A DNA stretch of 64,000 nucleotides from Henckelia pumila (taxonomy: Eukaryota; Streptophyta; Magnoliopsida; Lamiales; Gesneriaceae). This document shows, one piece after another, positions 63,475 to 64,000 of this stretch. A model generated the notes under the pieces. It had not been told where the DNA came from. It did no database searches and worked only from the letters and a program-made list of their open reading frames with translations. Positions within the stretch are counted from its first letter, which is position 1, and each line of letters starts with the position of its first letter. The DNA is taken from assembly GCF_033568475.1 (NCBI RefSeq), contig NC_133122.1, positions 184,965,449-185,029,448 on the forward strand, read 5' to 3'. The translations under genes and the position numbers were made by a program.

Positions 63475-64000
63475 CTTGTTTAAATTTGAATTGCCACTGC
63501 ATGTTATCCAATAAATTAATTTTGAATTAAATGTTATTGGATAAGGATGATCGATTGCCATGACCAATTTTGTAGGTGTATGTTAGGAATTTACATTTTG
63601 TTTTATTGTTGTTGGTTTTATTAATGGGCCTGGTTTATGGCCCGATATGAATGTCATATGTAATAAAAGTGGGCTTGGTTTATGGCCCGTTCCCACCCCT
63701 AAAAATGTATCCCCTACTTGTCATTGTTATTTATTGTAAATACATTAGATTTAGTGGGAGATCAAGATTTGAAGACGGTGGGCCCAGCAGACAATAAAGA
63801 CTGAAGAAATGTAAATTGAAAGCACATGTAATAGGATTGCATTGCATACTGCATATTACCTAGGATTGGACTAAGACCCGTGATTGGCAACCACGGGTCA
63901 ATTAGAAATGGAATCGATCATCCTATATAATATATGATATTATGATTGTATGCATGTTTTAGACATAATTGCGTGAATCCGGCAAGCATGCAATAATTTG
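63475..64000. other. Leader of the last LTR element, non-coding
   Basis: No gag start is recognised before the window ends. A GGGC(C)TGGTTTATGGCCCG word occurs twice (63627 and 63672). Confidence 0.4.

Overview
This window is nuclear DNA from a flowering plant: introns with GT/AG borders, very AT-rich intergenic DNA, plant-type LTR retrotransposons, MITEs and an endogenous plant pararetrovirus. A Lamiales host, perhaps Gesneriaceae, is my guess. It rests only on remembered resemblance of the 800-residue sense ORF near 34-36.6 kb to a large protein family in resurrection-plant (Dorcoceras/Boea) annotations, and needs a search.

Cellular genes are few. A three-exon sterol C5-desaturase gene (STE1/DWF7 type, 9650-12805, +) looks intact. 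A small single-exon GC-rich gene (29670-30104, -) also looks intact. A CRM-domain (CFM3-like) chloroplast splicing-factor fragment (832-1698) is dead. Everything else recognisable is mobile or viral.

Layout: 2-4.3 kb holds repeat debris with Helitron-like and CACTA-like ends. 4.8-6.2 kb is a Ty3-type LTR. 6.2-9.4 kb is AT-rich DNA with three MITEs. 9.6-12.8 kb is the desaturase. 13.7-14.4 kb is a Harbinger-type MITE. 14.7-22.3 kb is a nearly genome-length but broken caulimovirid, gene order coat - movement - protease/RT/RNase H - a last ORF in the transactivator position, then a promoter. 22.3-23.7 kb is the 5' end of a minus-strand LTR element. 23.8-24.9 kb is a LINE 3' end. 26.1-29.4 kb holds two hAT-type and one Mutator-type MITE. 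30.5-38.1 kb is a 5'-truncated Copia element with unusual cargo. 38.7-39.2 kb is a Harbinger remnant whose end matches the 13.7 kb MITE. 39.3-42.4 kb holds more MITEs. 42.8-60.7 kb is a Tat-type Ty3 element, split by a complete chromodomain (Tekay-like) Ty3 element at 47073-56225 with a perfect TAAAG target duplication. 60.8-64 kb is the LTR and leader of a further LTR element running out of the window.

The most unusual structures are (1) the Copia element, which carries between pol and its 3' LTR two antisense genes, each with its own TATA box and poly(A) signal and apparently duplicates of each other, plus a long sense env-position ORF; (2) a run of about a dozen consecutive GC-rich hairpins with compensating arm changes in the leader of the last element (62761-63060); and (3) the linear pararetrovirus copy that begins at its primer site and still shows stop/start overlaps between genes. 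All exon borders, LTR ends and target duplications were read by eye; no alignment or database search was run.
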